Assembly (NCBI GenBank): GCA_017460395.1 | Contig: JAFUBA010000013.1 | Location: 17,353-81,352 of the forward strand | Length of the DNA stretch: 64,000 bases | Reading direction: 5' to 3' | Source: Clostridia bacterium | GTDB taxonomy: Bacteria > Bacillota > Clostridia > Christensenellales > Aristaeellaceae | Part shown: piece by piece, positions 16,535 to 27,547 of the stretch | Layout: every line of letters starts with the position of its first letter | Position numbering within the stretch: position 1 is the first letter of the stretch | Notes under the pieces: generated by a model | Told to the model about the DNA's origin: nothing | Seen by the model: only the letters and a program-made list of their open reading frames with translations | Databases searched by the model: none | Position numbers and translations under genes: made by a program

Positions 16535-17651
16535 GCTCTGCCTCCTTTCCTGCATCTGCCGGTGCAGATGGATGTCCAAGGCTCCTGATCTTGCCGATCT
16601 GTTTCGGTGCCTCCATCTTCGGTGCCCTTTCATCCAGAAGCCAGGTCTTTGCTCTGTGCGTGGGGGTGATGTCAAAATAGGGCGGCTGCTGCAGCGAATC
16701 AATCACAAGCGCATTCGGATTTCTTGCAGCAAAGGCATCCCCGCGGACTTCCTTGAAGAGATTGGGCGGAGTCCCCTGAATGGCATACAGTTCCTCTCCC
16801 CTGTGTCCCAGCTGCGGCAGTGAGGACAGCAGTGCCCAGGTATATGGATGGCGGGGATCATAGAAGATTTCATTCACCAATCCGATCTCGATGATATCCC
16901 CCGCATACATCACGGCTACCCTGTCCGCAACGTTTGCCACCACACCCAGGTCGTGGGTGATGAAGATGATCGTCAGATTGTATTTTTCCTTGAGTTCCCT
17001 CAGCAGATGCAGGACCTGCGCCTGAATGGTCACATCCAGAGCCGTCGTCGGCTCATCGCAGATGAGAATTCTCGGATTGCATGCCATGGCGATGGCGATG
17101 ACCACCCTCTGCCGCATGCCGCCGGACAGCTCGTGGGGATACTGCTTATAGCGCCGTTTCGGGTTGTCGATGCGCACGTCCTCCAGGATCCGGATGGTTT
17201 CCTCGTAGGCCATCTTTCCCTTCATCCCGCGGTGGAGCATCAGCGCCTCCGCAATCTGCCAGCCGATGGTCTTGAGCGGGTTCAGGCTGGTCATCGGGTC
17301 CTGTGGGATCATGCAGATCTCGCTGCCGCGGATCCTGAGCCAGTCTTCGTTCTTCTTAAACTGTGCCAGGTCAATATAGCTGCCGTTCTCATCCACGCCA
17401 GCACCCGGATAGTGCCGCAGCTTGTCACCCATCCCATAGTAGCGGATCTCACCATCGGTCACAGAGCCGTTCTGATCCAGAAGGCCGATGAAGTTTTTGT
17501 TGAGCACGGATTTGCCGCTGCCGCTCTCCCCGACGATGGCAAGGGATTCACCGTCTTCCACATCCAGATCGATGCCCCGCAGTGCATGAAGCTTTCGCCC
17601 CCGGAGAGTGAACTGCACATGTAAGTTGCGAACCGAAAGTATATGAGCCAT
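16521..17651 (-). CDS. oppD: Oligopeptide ABC transporter ATP-binding protein, OppD/DppD type
   Basis: 376-residue partner ATPase. Walker A is GESGSGKSV, the signature is [17 protein letters not shown], Walker B is [12 protein letters not shown] and the switch histidine is in FITHDLGV. There is a modest acidic insertion (about residues 65-95) between Walker A and the Q-loop ([12 protein letters not shown]). The C-terminal oligopeptide-transporter extension contains [13 protein letters not shown]. The start at 17651 is chosen because GGGGAGAG precedes it and the sequence [10 protein letters not shown] matches the family opening. The gene overlaps oppC's 3' end only at its leader. Confidence 0.95.
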   Translation of the reverse strand: MAHILSVRNLHVQFTLRGRKLHALRGIDLDVEDGESLAIVGESGSGKSVLNKNFIGLLDQNGSVTDGEIRYYGMGDKLRHYPGAGVDENGSYIDLAQFKKNEDWLRIRGSEICMIPQDPMTSLNPLKTIGWQIAEALMLHRGMKGKMAYEETIRILEDVRIDNPKRRYKQYPHELSGGMRQRVVIAIAMACNPRILICDEPTTALDVTIQAQVLHLLRELKEKYNLTIIFITHDLGVVANVADRVAVMYAGDIIEIGLVNEIFYDPRHPYTWALLSSLPQLGHRGEELYAIQGTPPNLFKEVRGDAFAARNPNALVIDSLQQPPYFDITPTHRAKTWLLDERAPKMEAPKQIGKIRSLGHPSAPADAGKEAEHADA

Positions 17652-17664
17652 GTTCTCTCTCCCC

Positions 17665-18657
17665 TCACAGATGATTTCTCGGGTCAGCCGCATCCGAGAA
17701 TGCGTTCCCGATGATATAGAAGGACACCGTCACAACAGACAGAATGATCGTGGGATAAATGAGCTGATAGCGAAGGTTCGGAGACATCATGAGCTTGCGT
17801 CCCTCGTTGATCAGGTTGCCCAGGGAGCAAACTTCAATGGGCAGTCCAAGCCCGATGTAGGTGATGAACACCTCGCTGCCGATGGCTCCCGGAATGGATA
17901 GCGCCATGCGCAGCATGATGACCGACACAAGATATGGCAGAAGGTTTCTGAACATGATCCGCCAGGTGGAAGTGCCAAGGGTCCGGCTGGCCACATTGTA
18001 GTCCCGGTCGCGGATGATCAGAACCTGGTTCCTGACAAACCTGGCCATGCCGATCCATCCGGTGATGGACATGGCAAAGATGATCGTCCCCATGCCGGGG
18101 CGCATGAGGAAGGACACCAGGATCAGTACAATGGTGGTAGGAATATTGTCAATGATGTTGTAGAGCTCTGTGAAGAGAAAATCCAGCTGCCGCACATAGC
18201 CCCACAGCACGCCCATCAGGATGCCTACCCCCGCCTCAATCAGCGCCACAGATATGCCAATGATCAGGGAGTTCCTGGTACCGGCCCACACCCTGCTCCA
18301 CAGATCCTGCCCGATGGAGTTTGTGCCGAGCCAGTGGACGCTGTCTGCCTTCTGGTTTTTGAGTGGCAGTCCATTCTCGCCGTTGGTGATCGTGTTCGGG
18401 TCAAACTGGCCAGGCAGATATGGCTGCACGAAGGTGAAAAGAAGAATCACCACCAGAAGAACCAGCAGAGCCATGGCAATCCAGTTATGGCGGAATGCGC
18501 GGAAGGTGGAGCGCCAGTAGGAGTAATCGCTGTCTCCTGTTCTCTCCACTTCCTCCTCATCAAAAGGCGCAACAGAAAAGAGCTTCTCAATGCCAAGATC
18601 CTGTTTCAAAGCCTCTGACACATGGTCTTCCAGCTGTTCAATTTTTGGATGCCGCAC
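17665..18657 (-). CDS. oppC: Oligopeptide ABC transporter permease, OppC type
   Basis: About 330 residues: a cytoplasmic N-terminal region, a membrane segment (about 60-80 in the longer version), a large external loop, then the five-helix BPD_transp_1 core with an EAA-loop-like SRTLGTSTWRIMFRNLLP segment. The chosen start is GTG at 18657, eight bases after GAGGAG; a GTG at 18666 is in frame but sits directly against that site. It pairs with OppB to form the translocation channel. Confidence 0.92.
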   Translation of the reverse strand: MRHPKIEQLEDHVSEALKQDLGIEKLFSVAPFDEEEVERTGDSDYSYWRSTFRAFRHNWIAMALLVLLVVILLFTFVQPYLPGQFDPNTITNGENGLPLKNQKADSVHWLGTNSIGQDLWSRVWAGTRNSLIIGISVALIEAGVGILMGVLWGYVRQLDFLFTELYNIIDNIPTTIVLILVSFLMRPGMGTIIFAMSITGWIGMARFVRNQVLIIRDRDYNVASRTLGTSTWRIMFRNLLPYLVSVIMLRMALSIPGAIGSEVFITYIGLGLPIEVCSLGNLINEGRKLMMSPNLRYQLIYPTIILSVVTVSFYIIGNAFSDAADPRNHL

Positions 18658-18669
18658 AAGACCCACTCC

Positions 18670-19608
18670 TCAGTCACCACCTTTCTTTGAAAAGCTGATC
18701 CTCGGATCAAACAGGACCATCAGAAGATCGCCCAGCATGAGGCCCAGGATTCCAACGCACGCAAAGAGCAGCACGATCCCGAGAATCATGTTGTTGTCCT
18801 GCTTGTGGATCACATCCACCAGAAGACCGCCCATGCCCTTGATGGACCACAGGGATTCGATATAGATGGACCCGACCACGGTGTTCAGGAAGGATGTGGG
18901 CAGATACTGTGCCATGGGAACAAAGGCGTTGCGGAAGATATGCCGGAACATGATTCTCCCTTCGCTGCACCCCTTGATTCTGGCCAGCATGATATAGTCC
19001 TTGGTGCTCTCATCCACCATATACCGGCGGATCCACATGGCATAGTAGGCGATGTTGCCAAGGGAGAGAGACAGGACAGGCAGGATCCAGCTTCTGAAAT
19101 CCGCGGGATCAAACCGAAGCTTGATCTGCATCAGCTCTGTACCATAGAGCTGAATGAACAGATAATACACGGCTGCCGGCACCGCCTGGATCAGCACAAT
19201 AAAAGCCGTGCCGATGTGGTCCGGCAGTTTTCCTTTGCGCTTCGCCATCAGAATACCCATCGGCAGACCCACAATCATGGAAAACACGATCGACAGACTG
19301 CCTAACTGGATCGACAAAGGAAGCTTTGTCTTCAGGATATCCCACACAGGCTTACCTCTGTTATATACCCTGCTGACACCGAGGTCACCGTGAAAGAGTC
19401 CCTTGTAGAATTCAATGAGCTGCACCACCATCGGCTGGTCCAGCCCCATCTGATGGAGTCCGTTTTCAATCTGACTCTGTGTCATCTTCTCGAAATTCGG
19501 GAAATAGCCCTCGATCGGCATCTGGCGCACGAGGACAAAGACTATGGTCAGAATGAAAAAGAGTGTCAGGATGCTTCGCGCAAAACGTTTGAGGAGATAT
19601 TTGAGCAC
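18670..19608 (-). CDS. oppB: Oligopeptide ABC transporter permease, OppB type
   Basis: 312 residues. It opens with the family pattern MLKYLLKRFARSILTLFFIL, has a six-helix topology, and carries an EAA-loop-like stretch ARIKGCSEGRIMFRHIFRNA and the closing GDLLMVLFDPRI typical of OppB/DppB. The gene follows oppA after a 94-base gap that contains a stem-loop, and precedes oppC by a few bases. Confidence 0.94.
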   Translation of the reverse strand: MLKYLLKRFARSILTLFFILTIVFVLVRQMPIEGYFPNFEKMTQSQIENGLHQMGLDQPMVVQLIEFYKGLFHGDLGVSRVYNRGKPVWDILKTKLPLSIQLGSLSIVFSMIVGLPMGILMAKRKGKLPDHIGTAFIVLIQAVPAAVYYLFIQLYGTELMQIKLRFDPADFRSWILPVLSLSLGNIAYYAMWIRRYMVDESTKDYIMLARIKGCSEGRIMFRHIFRNAFVPMAQYLPTSFLNTVVGSIYIESLWSIKGMGGLLVDVIHKQDNNMILGIVLLFACVGILGLMLGDLLMVLFDPRISFSKKGGD

Positions 19609-19651
19609 TGCAGTTCCTCCCCTGATGCGATGATCATGGCCGAAACCAACG

Positions 19652-19683
19652 AAAGGAGAAATCCCGTGAAGGATTTCCCCTTT
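19652..19683 (-). other. Stem-loop between oppA and oppB
   Basis: A 13-bp stem (19652-19664 with 19671-19683) has a single imperfect pair that is G-U in the minus-strand RNA. It lies right after the oppA stop and lacks a T-run on the minus strand. Such structures usually stabilise the abundant binding-protein mRNA relative to the downstream permease genes. Confidence 0.6.
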
Positions 19684-19702
19684 GCGATTGGCTGCAGTCA
19701 GT

Positions 19703-21538
19703 TTATTTGTTCATAGCGTCTGCCCAGGCCTGATAGCTCTCTGCATTCTGCTGAGCTGTCACGAAATCATCGTTCAGGTGCTGGAACTTGAAGCGCAGAT
19801 TGCAGATGCCAAAGGGAGCATACTCACCTTCGTACACGTCGAGCTTCGTTACCTGATAGCCTGCGATGGACTTACGGAACGGGATGACCATAGCATTTTC
19901 AATCAGCATGGCTTCCGCCTCTGCAAACAGATTGTAGCGGTTCTCGATGTCGGCGGTCTCAGCCTTGGCCTCTGCCACCTTCGCATAATAGGCGTTCAGG
20001 AATGCCTTGGTCTCCTCAAAGTCGGTATCCAGCATCTTGTCCATCTTGTTGTAGCTGTTGCCGTCATGAAGACCGGTTTCGCTGTTCAGGTTCTCATAGA
20101 AGGGATCTGTCCAGGTTTCGGGATCGGCATAGTCGGCACCCCAGTTGCACTTCTGCAGACTGTACTTGCCGGCGCGGCGGGTCTGGGCCAGGAAGTTATC
20201 GGCAGGGCCTGCATAGAGAATCACGTCGATATAATCGGTGCCCAGCACGCTCTCCAGCTGGCTCTTTTCCAGCTGAACTTCATTTGCCCAGTCAGAGTCA
20301 TTGCTCTTGTAGGTCAGAACAACCTTCACGGGCAGCGTAGCGCCGGCTGCGGTCAGCTCTTCAACTGCCTTGGCCTTGTATTCCAGGGCCTTCTCAGGAT
20401 TGTAGAAATAATTTTCAATGTTATCAAAAGCAGGCAGAGTCGTGAAATCCTTGCCGTTCACAGTGGAGAAGGCCGGCGGAGTCACCGTGTTTTCCACCAG
20501 TGTCTCGGGATTCTCAGTCTCAGCACCCATGCCATAGAGGCGGTCGAGGGCGCTCATGATGGAGTGACGGAAGTTCGAGTTGTTGACCGCGATCAGCCAG
20601 TTCTGGGGATCATATTCTTCCTCGTACTGGGGATCGAAATCGAAGCAGTAGAAATAGCTGTACTGAAGATTGGAACGGCCCACGGTGATGAGATCAGCGT
20701 GATTCTCTCTCCAGTCATCCAGGATGTCATTGTCCAGATCAGCACCGTCCACCTCGCCGCGCAGGGCCGCGATGGGAGAAAGTGTGGCACTCTCTGCATT
20801 GTAGAGCCTGTTGATCTTTTCGATGTACACATGCTCTGCATCCCAGTAGTTCTGGTTCTTCACATACAGGTGTTCACTCTGGGGCTCAAATGTTTCCAGG
20901 ATATAGGCACCGGAGTAGTAGATGCTCTGATTGTCGATGCCAAGATCTGCACCCAGCTCCTCAGCCAGAGGTCCGTAGACAGGCATGAAGGAACCATAGG
21001 TGGTCATGGATACGAAGTAGGGCACAGGGTTTGCAAGGGTGTACACCAGGGTGTAATCATCCTCGGCCTTTACGCCGACTTCATTGAAGTCCGTGACCTC
21101 GCCCTTGAAATAAGCTTCTGCATTCACGATCTGGGCAGTGAACACATTGCTTGCGATGGCGCTCTCATATTCGGGAGTCAGCACATATTTGAGACCGGCG
21201 ACAAAGTCGTTTGCGGTCAGCTCGGCCTTTTCCTCGCCGAAGCTGTCATACCACTTGACGCCCTTCCTCAGATGGAAGGTCCAGGTAAGACCGTCTTCGC
21301 TGTTCTCCCAGGACTCAGCAAGGCAGGGGATCACTTCGCCCAGGTTGTTGTATTCAACCAGCGTGTCCACAATGTTTGCGGCCACAGTCTGGTCCCACTC
21401 GGTGGACGAAACGAGATAATTGAGGGTTGATACTTCACTGCCATAATAGGCGGTATAGGTATCACCGTCTGCCATGGCTGCAGGGATCAGGCTCAGCAGC
21501 ATGGCCAGGCACAGCAGCATGGAAATCATTTTCTTCAT
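19703..21538 (-). CDS. oppA: Oligopeptide ABC transporter substrate-binding protein, OppA type
   Basis: 611-residue family 5 extracellular solute-binding protein. It has a strong signal peptide (MKKMISMLLCLAMLLSLIPA then AMA-DGD), the family opening YYGSEVSTLNYL, and GEVIPCLAESWENSEDGLTWTFHLR, the usual SBP_bac_5 signature region. No lipobox cysteine follows the signal sequence, so the mature protein looks secreted rather than lipid-anchored, which is unusual for a single-membrane Firmicute. AAGGAGGT precedes the ATG. It is the first gene of the five-gene operon. Tyr/Asp/Glu-rich composition is typical of an anaerobe's peptide-binding protein. Confidence 0.95.
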   Translation of the reverse strand: MKKMISMLLCLAMLLSLIPAAMADGDTYTAYYGSEVSTLNYLVSSTEWDQTVAANIVDTLVEYNNLGEVIPCLAESWENSEDGLTWTFHLRKGVKWYDSFGEEKAELTANDFVAGLKYVLTPEYESAIASNVFTAQIVNAEAYFKGEVTDFNEVGVKAEDDYTLVYTLANPVPYFVSMTTYGSFMPVYGPLAEELGADLGIDNQSIYYSGAYILETFEPQSEHLYVKNQNYWDAEHVYIEKINRLYNAESATLSPIAALRGEVDGADLDNDILDDWRENHADLITVGRSNLQYSYFYCFDFDPQYEEEYDPQNWLIAVNNSNFRHSIMSALDRLYGMGAETENPETLVENTVTPPAFSTVNGKDFTTLPAFDNIENYFYNPEKALEYKAKAVEELTAAGATLPVKVVLTYKSNDSDWANEVQLEKSQLESVLGTDYIDVILYAGPADNFLAQTRRAGKYSLQKCNWGADYADPETWTDPFYENLNSETGLHDGNSYNKMDKMLDTDFEETKAFLNAYYAKVAEAKAETADIENRYNLFAEAEAMLIENAMVIPFRKSIAGYQVTKLDVYEGEYAPFGICNLRFKFQHLNDDFVTAQQNAESYQAWADAMNK

Positions 21539-21630
21539 GCAGTTTTACCTCCTTAGGGTCGGATAGAATCTGACGTCCTCTGATCTGCATTTCCATCAAT
21601 AGAAAAGCAGGGCAATCCGTCAATAATTTG

Positions 21631-21659
21631 AGAGTAATTTTTTTCGGGGTGCTTGTCAA
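21631..21659 (-). promoter_or_regulatory. Candidate promoter of opp operon
   Basis: Minus strand TTGACA at 21654-21659, a 17-base spacer and TACTCT at 21631-21636. A second candidate (TTGACG, 16-base spacer, TATTGA) lies closer to the gene. The perfect -35 favours the first. Confidence 0.45.
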
Positions 21660-21727
21660 GGCCGCGGCCCCGCATAAAAGCATCCACCTCTGCATCTTTT
21701 GTGTTTTTCTTGTGACGGTCTCTTTCC

Positions 21728-21740
21728 GCGAAGTCTTCGC
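21728..21740. promoter_or_regulatory. Small palindrome upstream of the lgt promoter
   Basis: GCGAAG-T-CTTCGC, perfect 6-base arms around one base, ten bases upstream of the -35 box. It could bind a regulator; no direct evidence. Confidence 0.3.
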
Positions 21741-21750
21741 CTCCCTGCCT

Positions 21751-21779
21751 TTGCCATTCCATGGGAAACGTGATACGAT
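21751..21779 (+). promoter_or_regulatory. Promoter of lgt operon
   Basis: TTGCCA at 21751-21756, 17-base spacer, extended -10 TGA-TACGAT with the hexamer at 21774-21779. It is 59 bases upstream of the chosen lgt start. Confidence 0.6.
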
Positions 21780-21837
21780 TGCCCCTGCAGTTTCATCTCA
21801 TTCACCATGCAATTTGCTATCTGGAAAGGAACAGACT

Positions 21838-22776
21838 ATGCCGCGCAGCCGTTTTCTTTTTGGGCACCTGACATATTATGCCGTGCTGATCGTGAGTGGC
21901 ATGATTCTGGCCATGATTCTGGCATCAAGGGAAGAAAAACGTCTGCATCTTCCAAAAGACACCGTGCTGGATCTGTGTCTCTTTCTCCTTCCCCTCTCCA
22001 TTCTCGGCGCGCGACTATATTATGTCATCTTCTCCTGGGAGCAATATCGCACAGATCCCCTTGAGATCTTTGCCGTCTGGGAGGGCGGTCTTGCCATCTA
22101 TGGCGGTATTATCGCAGGGTTTCTCACGGTCATCATTTTTTCAAAATGGCGGCATCTGTCTCCCGCTCTCCTTCTGGATGTCATCATCCCCGGGGTTCCG
22201 CTGGCGCAGGCCATGGGACGGTGGGGTAACTATTTCAATATGGAGGCATACGGCGCTGCGGTTTCAGACCCGCGATTTCAGTTTTTCCCCTTTGCCGTTC
22301 AGATTGCAGACGGAGGACAGACAACATGGCACCTGGCCACATTTTTCTATGAGTCTGTCTGGGATCTTCTGGTGTTTCTGCTTCTCTATTTCCTGCTCAG
22401 AAAGCGCAAAAAGCATCATGGAGATCTCTTTCTGTGGTACCTGTGCCTGTATGCGACAGGGCGGATGCTGATTGAGGAGCTGCGTACCGATTCACTCTTC
22501 AGTTTACAGGGCACCTTCAGGGTCAGCCAGCTTCTGAGCATGGTCATCTGTCTTTGTGTTTCTTTCATCATGCTCCTGAAAACGAACCAGCGCAGGCTCC
22601 TTTCATACATTCTTTTTGCCATACAGTGTATCCTGTTGATTTGGATGATATCTGGCCGCGCCCGCCTGCGCGCCCCGCTGCTTGCAGTAGATGCGCTCTG
22701 GGGCATTGGAACCTTTGCTGTATTGTATCTTTTACGAAATCGCACGAGCTGTGCTGAAAAGCCAGCGCGGAGGTAG
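21838..22776 (+). CDS. lgt: Prolipoprotein diacylglyceryl transferase
   Basis: 312-residue integral membrane enzyme that transfers diacylglycerol to the lipobox cysteine of prolipoproteins. Signature regions are GARLYYVIFSW, VWEGGLAIYGGIIAG, and GRWGNYFNMEAYG, the Lgt signature loop; about seven to nine membrane segments. The histidine found in the E. coli HGG motif is tyrosine here (IYGG). The ATG at 21838 is supported by GGAAAGGA seven bases upstream; the frame is open further upstream but the extra sequence is not Lgt-like. It is first in an operon with a serine hydrolase and recX. Confidence 0.93.
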   Translation: MPRSRFLFGHLTYYAVLIVSGMILAMILASREEKRLHLPKDTVLDLCLFLLPLSILGARLYYVIFSWEQYRTDPLEIFAVWEGGLAIYGGIIAGFLTVIIFSKWRHLSPALLLDVIIPGVPLAQAMGRWGNYFNMEAYGAAVSDPRFQFFPFAVQIADGGQTTWHLATFFYESVWDLLVFLLLYFLLRKRKKHHGDLFLWYLCLYATGRMLIEELRTDSLFSLQGTFRVSQLLSMVICLCVSFIMLLKTNQRRLLSYILFAIQCILLIWMISGRARLRAPLLAVDALWGIGTFAVLYLLRNRTSCAEKPARR

Positions 22777-22780
22777 CTCC

Positions 22781-24016
22781 ATGCCGACAACTCTCTGGAA
22801 AAACCTGCTCTACCGGGCTGCCCTGCCCCTGTCTACACCGCGTGTAAGGCACAATATGGAACATTATGCATCCAATGACGCCGTGCCGCTCAGAGAGGTA
22901 GAACGGATCCTTTCGCGTCACCATGTCATCGGTTCCAGTCTCCTGATCTCCGATGCTGCTGAAGGCAACGAGTGGTCCGTGCTCTCATCGGTTCCCTCCC
23001 TGGGGCACGTAGCCCTTCAGAACACCGTCTTTCGCGTGGCCAGCATCACAAAAACAGCGACTGCACTTGTCATCCTGCGCCTTGTGCAGGATGGGGCCTT
23101 CCGTCTGGACGATCCTGTGATGCCGCTTCTTCCCCTCGATGATGATGTCCGTCCGGTCATGGAAGGGATCACAGTCCGGCATCTCCTTTCTCACCGCTCA
23201 TCACTCCGCGACGTACCAGGCATTGAAAGCATCCTCCTCGCGCAGGGCACCCTGTCCGATGCACTCCGTCTCCCGGGCATTCGGGTGGGCATGCCGGATC
23301 AGACCTTCTCCTACTGCAATTTTGGCTTTGGTCTCCTTGGCTCCCTGATTGAACAGGTGATCGGAGAGTGCGTGGAGGACGTCTTCCAGAAACAGCTCTT
23401 TCAGCCCCTCTCCATGTATGCATCGCTTTCTGCCCTGAGCTTTCCAGATGAGGAAATCATGCCGATTCTGCGCGTTCTTCCCTACCGGCCCGGCACGGAT
23501 GTCCTGCGGACGACCCTCGGTCAGATCCCGCTGGATAAACCGGATCCCGAACGTCACTTCGGATACACTCAGGGATCCATGTACACGGACGCAGATTCTC
23601 TCTCTTCCATGATCCAGATCATCTCACCGCCCGGTGAAATCCATGATTCCTTCTTCCTGCGCTCTGACCTGATTCATGAGATGAAGACTGTGCATTCCGT
23701 GTACGGAAGACGCAGTCCGACCCTCTCTTATGGTCTCGGACTTCTGATCATCCGGGATCCGCGCATCAGCTCTCACAGGATCCTGGGACATCAGGGGTTC
23801 GCGTATGGCTGTGTGGACGGGGCCTTTACAGAGGAAGGCACAGGCCGCAAGATGGTCTTTGTAAACGGCGGCTGCAGCGAAGCGAGAAGTGGCATGCTGG
23901 GGCTTTGCAATCGTGATCTTCTAAAGCTTGTCTATCGAGACCTGCCTGTGTCCTCGCCACGTTCCTACAGAGCCGTGATGGGTCCGGCATCCAGGCCAAA
24001 AAAAGAAGCGAGATAA
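22781..24016 (+). CDS. Beta-lactamase-family serine hydrolase (class C/PBP4*-like)
   Basis: 411 residues with the serine beta-lactamase/DD-peptidase fold. The SxxK motif is SITK in RVASITKTATALVI, followed by YCN (YxN) in FSYCNFGFGLLG and by HQG in RILGHQGFAYG as the third motif. There is no signal peptide or terminal membrane helix, so it is predicted to be cytoplasmic, unlike secreted resistance enzymes; many such proteins are esterases or D-amino-acid peptidases. GGAGG overlaps the 3' end of lgt and the ATG begins four bases after that stop, indicating co-transcription. Substrate is unknown. Confidence 0.85.
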   Translation: MPTTLWKNLLYRAALPLSTPRVRHNMEHYASNDAVPLREVERILSRHHVIGSSLLISDAAEGNEWSVLSSVPSLGHVALQNTVFRVASITKTATALVILRLVQDGAFRLDDPVMPLLPLDDDVRPVMEGITVRHLLSHRSSLRDVPGIESILLAQGTLSDALRLPGIRVGMPDQTFSYCNFGFGLLGSLIEQVIGECVEDVFQKQLFQPLSMYASLSALSFPDEEIMPILRVLPYRPGTDVLRTTLGQIPLDKPDPERHFGYTQGSMYTDADSLSSMIQIISPPGEIHDSFFLRSDLIHEMKTVHSVYGRRSPTLSYGLGLLIIRDPRISSHRILGHQGFAYGCVDGAFTEEGTGRKMVFVNGGCSEARSGMLGLCNRDLLKLVYRDLPVSSPRSYRAVMGPASRPKKEAR

Positions 24017-24019
24017 GAT

Positions 24020-24655
24020 ATGTCAGATGCAATCGTTCAGAAGATTCGCAGGGTACGTAAGTTCCTCCAGGTGGATACCACCCGCGGCACACTCAGTCTA
24101 ACCTATGCACAGTTTCGGGAGCGCCCTTTTCAGGAGGGCGATGAGTTCGATCTTGACGCATATGATCTGTGGCTGGCACCAAAACAGTATCCCGCCTGCA
24201 TGAAAACGGCAGGAACCATTCTTTCCAGCAAGGATTACACGGAAAAGGAGCTGCGGCAGAAACTGCTCCGCATCGGGTACAGGCCACTCACGGTGGACAT
24301 GACCATCAATAAGCTTCTTGAACTCCACTTCCTCGATGACGCTGCATATGCCAAGCGCTACGTGGAAGGCTACGCTGAGCAGCGCCGCGGGAAACGGCGA
24401 ATTGCCATGGATCTGAGAAAGAAGGGGCTTGGTCAGGAGGACATTGACGCCGCCCTTGAACTGGTCGATCCAGACGATGAGCTCCAGCATGCACAGGAAA
24501 TTGCACGCCAGAAGCTTCAACGAATTCCAGATGGGGAGGATCCAAGGAAAACCACACAGAAGATTCTCGCCATGCTGGCACGCCGGGGCTACTCCTACGA
24601 TACTGCCAAAGAAGCTATCTCTCTGGCCCGTGAGGATCTGGAAAATGATTCCTGA
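24020..24655 (+). CDS. recX: Regulatory protein RecX
   Basis: 211-residue modulator of RecA filaments. Repeated three-helix units typical of RecX are visible: ILSSKDYTEKELRQKLLRIGY, HFLDDAAYAKRYVEGYAEQRRGKRRIAMDLRKKGL, and a third unit near the end (TTQKILAMLARRGYSYDTAKEAI). The N-terminal 60 residues resemble the extended beta-rich head of Firmicute RecX. It is separated by three bases from the serine hydrolase gene, so it is co-transcribed with lgt despite unrelated function; recA is not in the window. Confidence 0.92.
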   Translation: MSDAIVQKIRRVRKFLQVDTTRGTLSLTYAQFRERPFQEGDEFDLDAYDLWLAPKQYPACMKTAGTILSSKDYTEKELRQKLLRIGYRPLTVDMTINKLLELHFLDDAAYAKRYVEGYAEQRRGKRRIAMDLRKKGLGQEDIDAALELVDPDDELQHAQEIARQKLQRIPDGEDPRKTTQKILAMLARRGYSYDTAKEAISLAREDLENDS

Positions 24656-24664
24656 CAACGGCTT

Positions 24665-24698
24665 AAAAAGGACTTCCGCTTTCGCGGAAGCCCTTTTT
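24665..24698. terminator. Bidirectional terminator between recX and ppdK
   Basis: CTTCCGC/GCGGAAG stem extended outward by AAAAAGG/CCTTTTT around one A/C mismatch, with a TTTC loop. A-run and T-run flanks make it effective on both strands. Confidence 0.85.
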
Positions 24699-24709
24699 AT
24701 TACCAGAAA

Positions 24710-27349
<2,640 letters not shown>

Positions 27350-27438
27350 GGGAATCATCCTCCTTTGATTGATCGGGATTGTCCTTTCAAAAAGAACAAA
27401 CCGACACCAAGCCGGATCGTCCCCTTTGAATCTTCTGC

Positions 27439-27467
27439 ATTATACAAACTCCTTCATTGATTTGCAA
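27439..27467 (-). promoter_or_regulatory. Promoter of ppdK
   Basis: Minus strand TTGCAA (27462-27467), 17-base spacer, TATAAT (27439-27444). It gives a leader of about 80 bases. The rest of the gap to 27510 shows nothing further. Confidence 0.7.
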
Positions 27468-27510
27468 GCACAGACCAGCAGCTCCGGAAGCCCGGAAGCG
27501 CCGTATGCCG

Positions 27511-27540
27511 AAAAAGGAACCGGACAGTTCCGGTTCCTTT
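27511..27540 (-). terminator. Terminator of the biotin-dependent decarboxylase operon
   Basis: GGAACCGGA at 27516-27524 pairs perfectly with TCCGGTTCC at 27529-27537; five T follow on the minus strand, eight bases after the oadA stop. Confidence 0.9.
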
Positions 27541-27547
27541 AAAATCA

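Noticed and set aside
19682..21430. 582-codon plus-strand open frame opposite oppA
   Set aside because: Antisense shadow with no family features; oppA has signal peptide, ribosome site and operon context.
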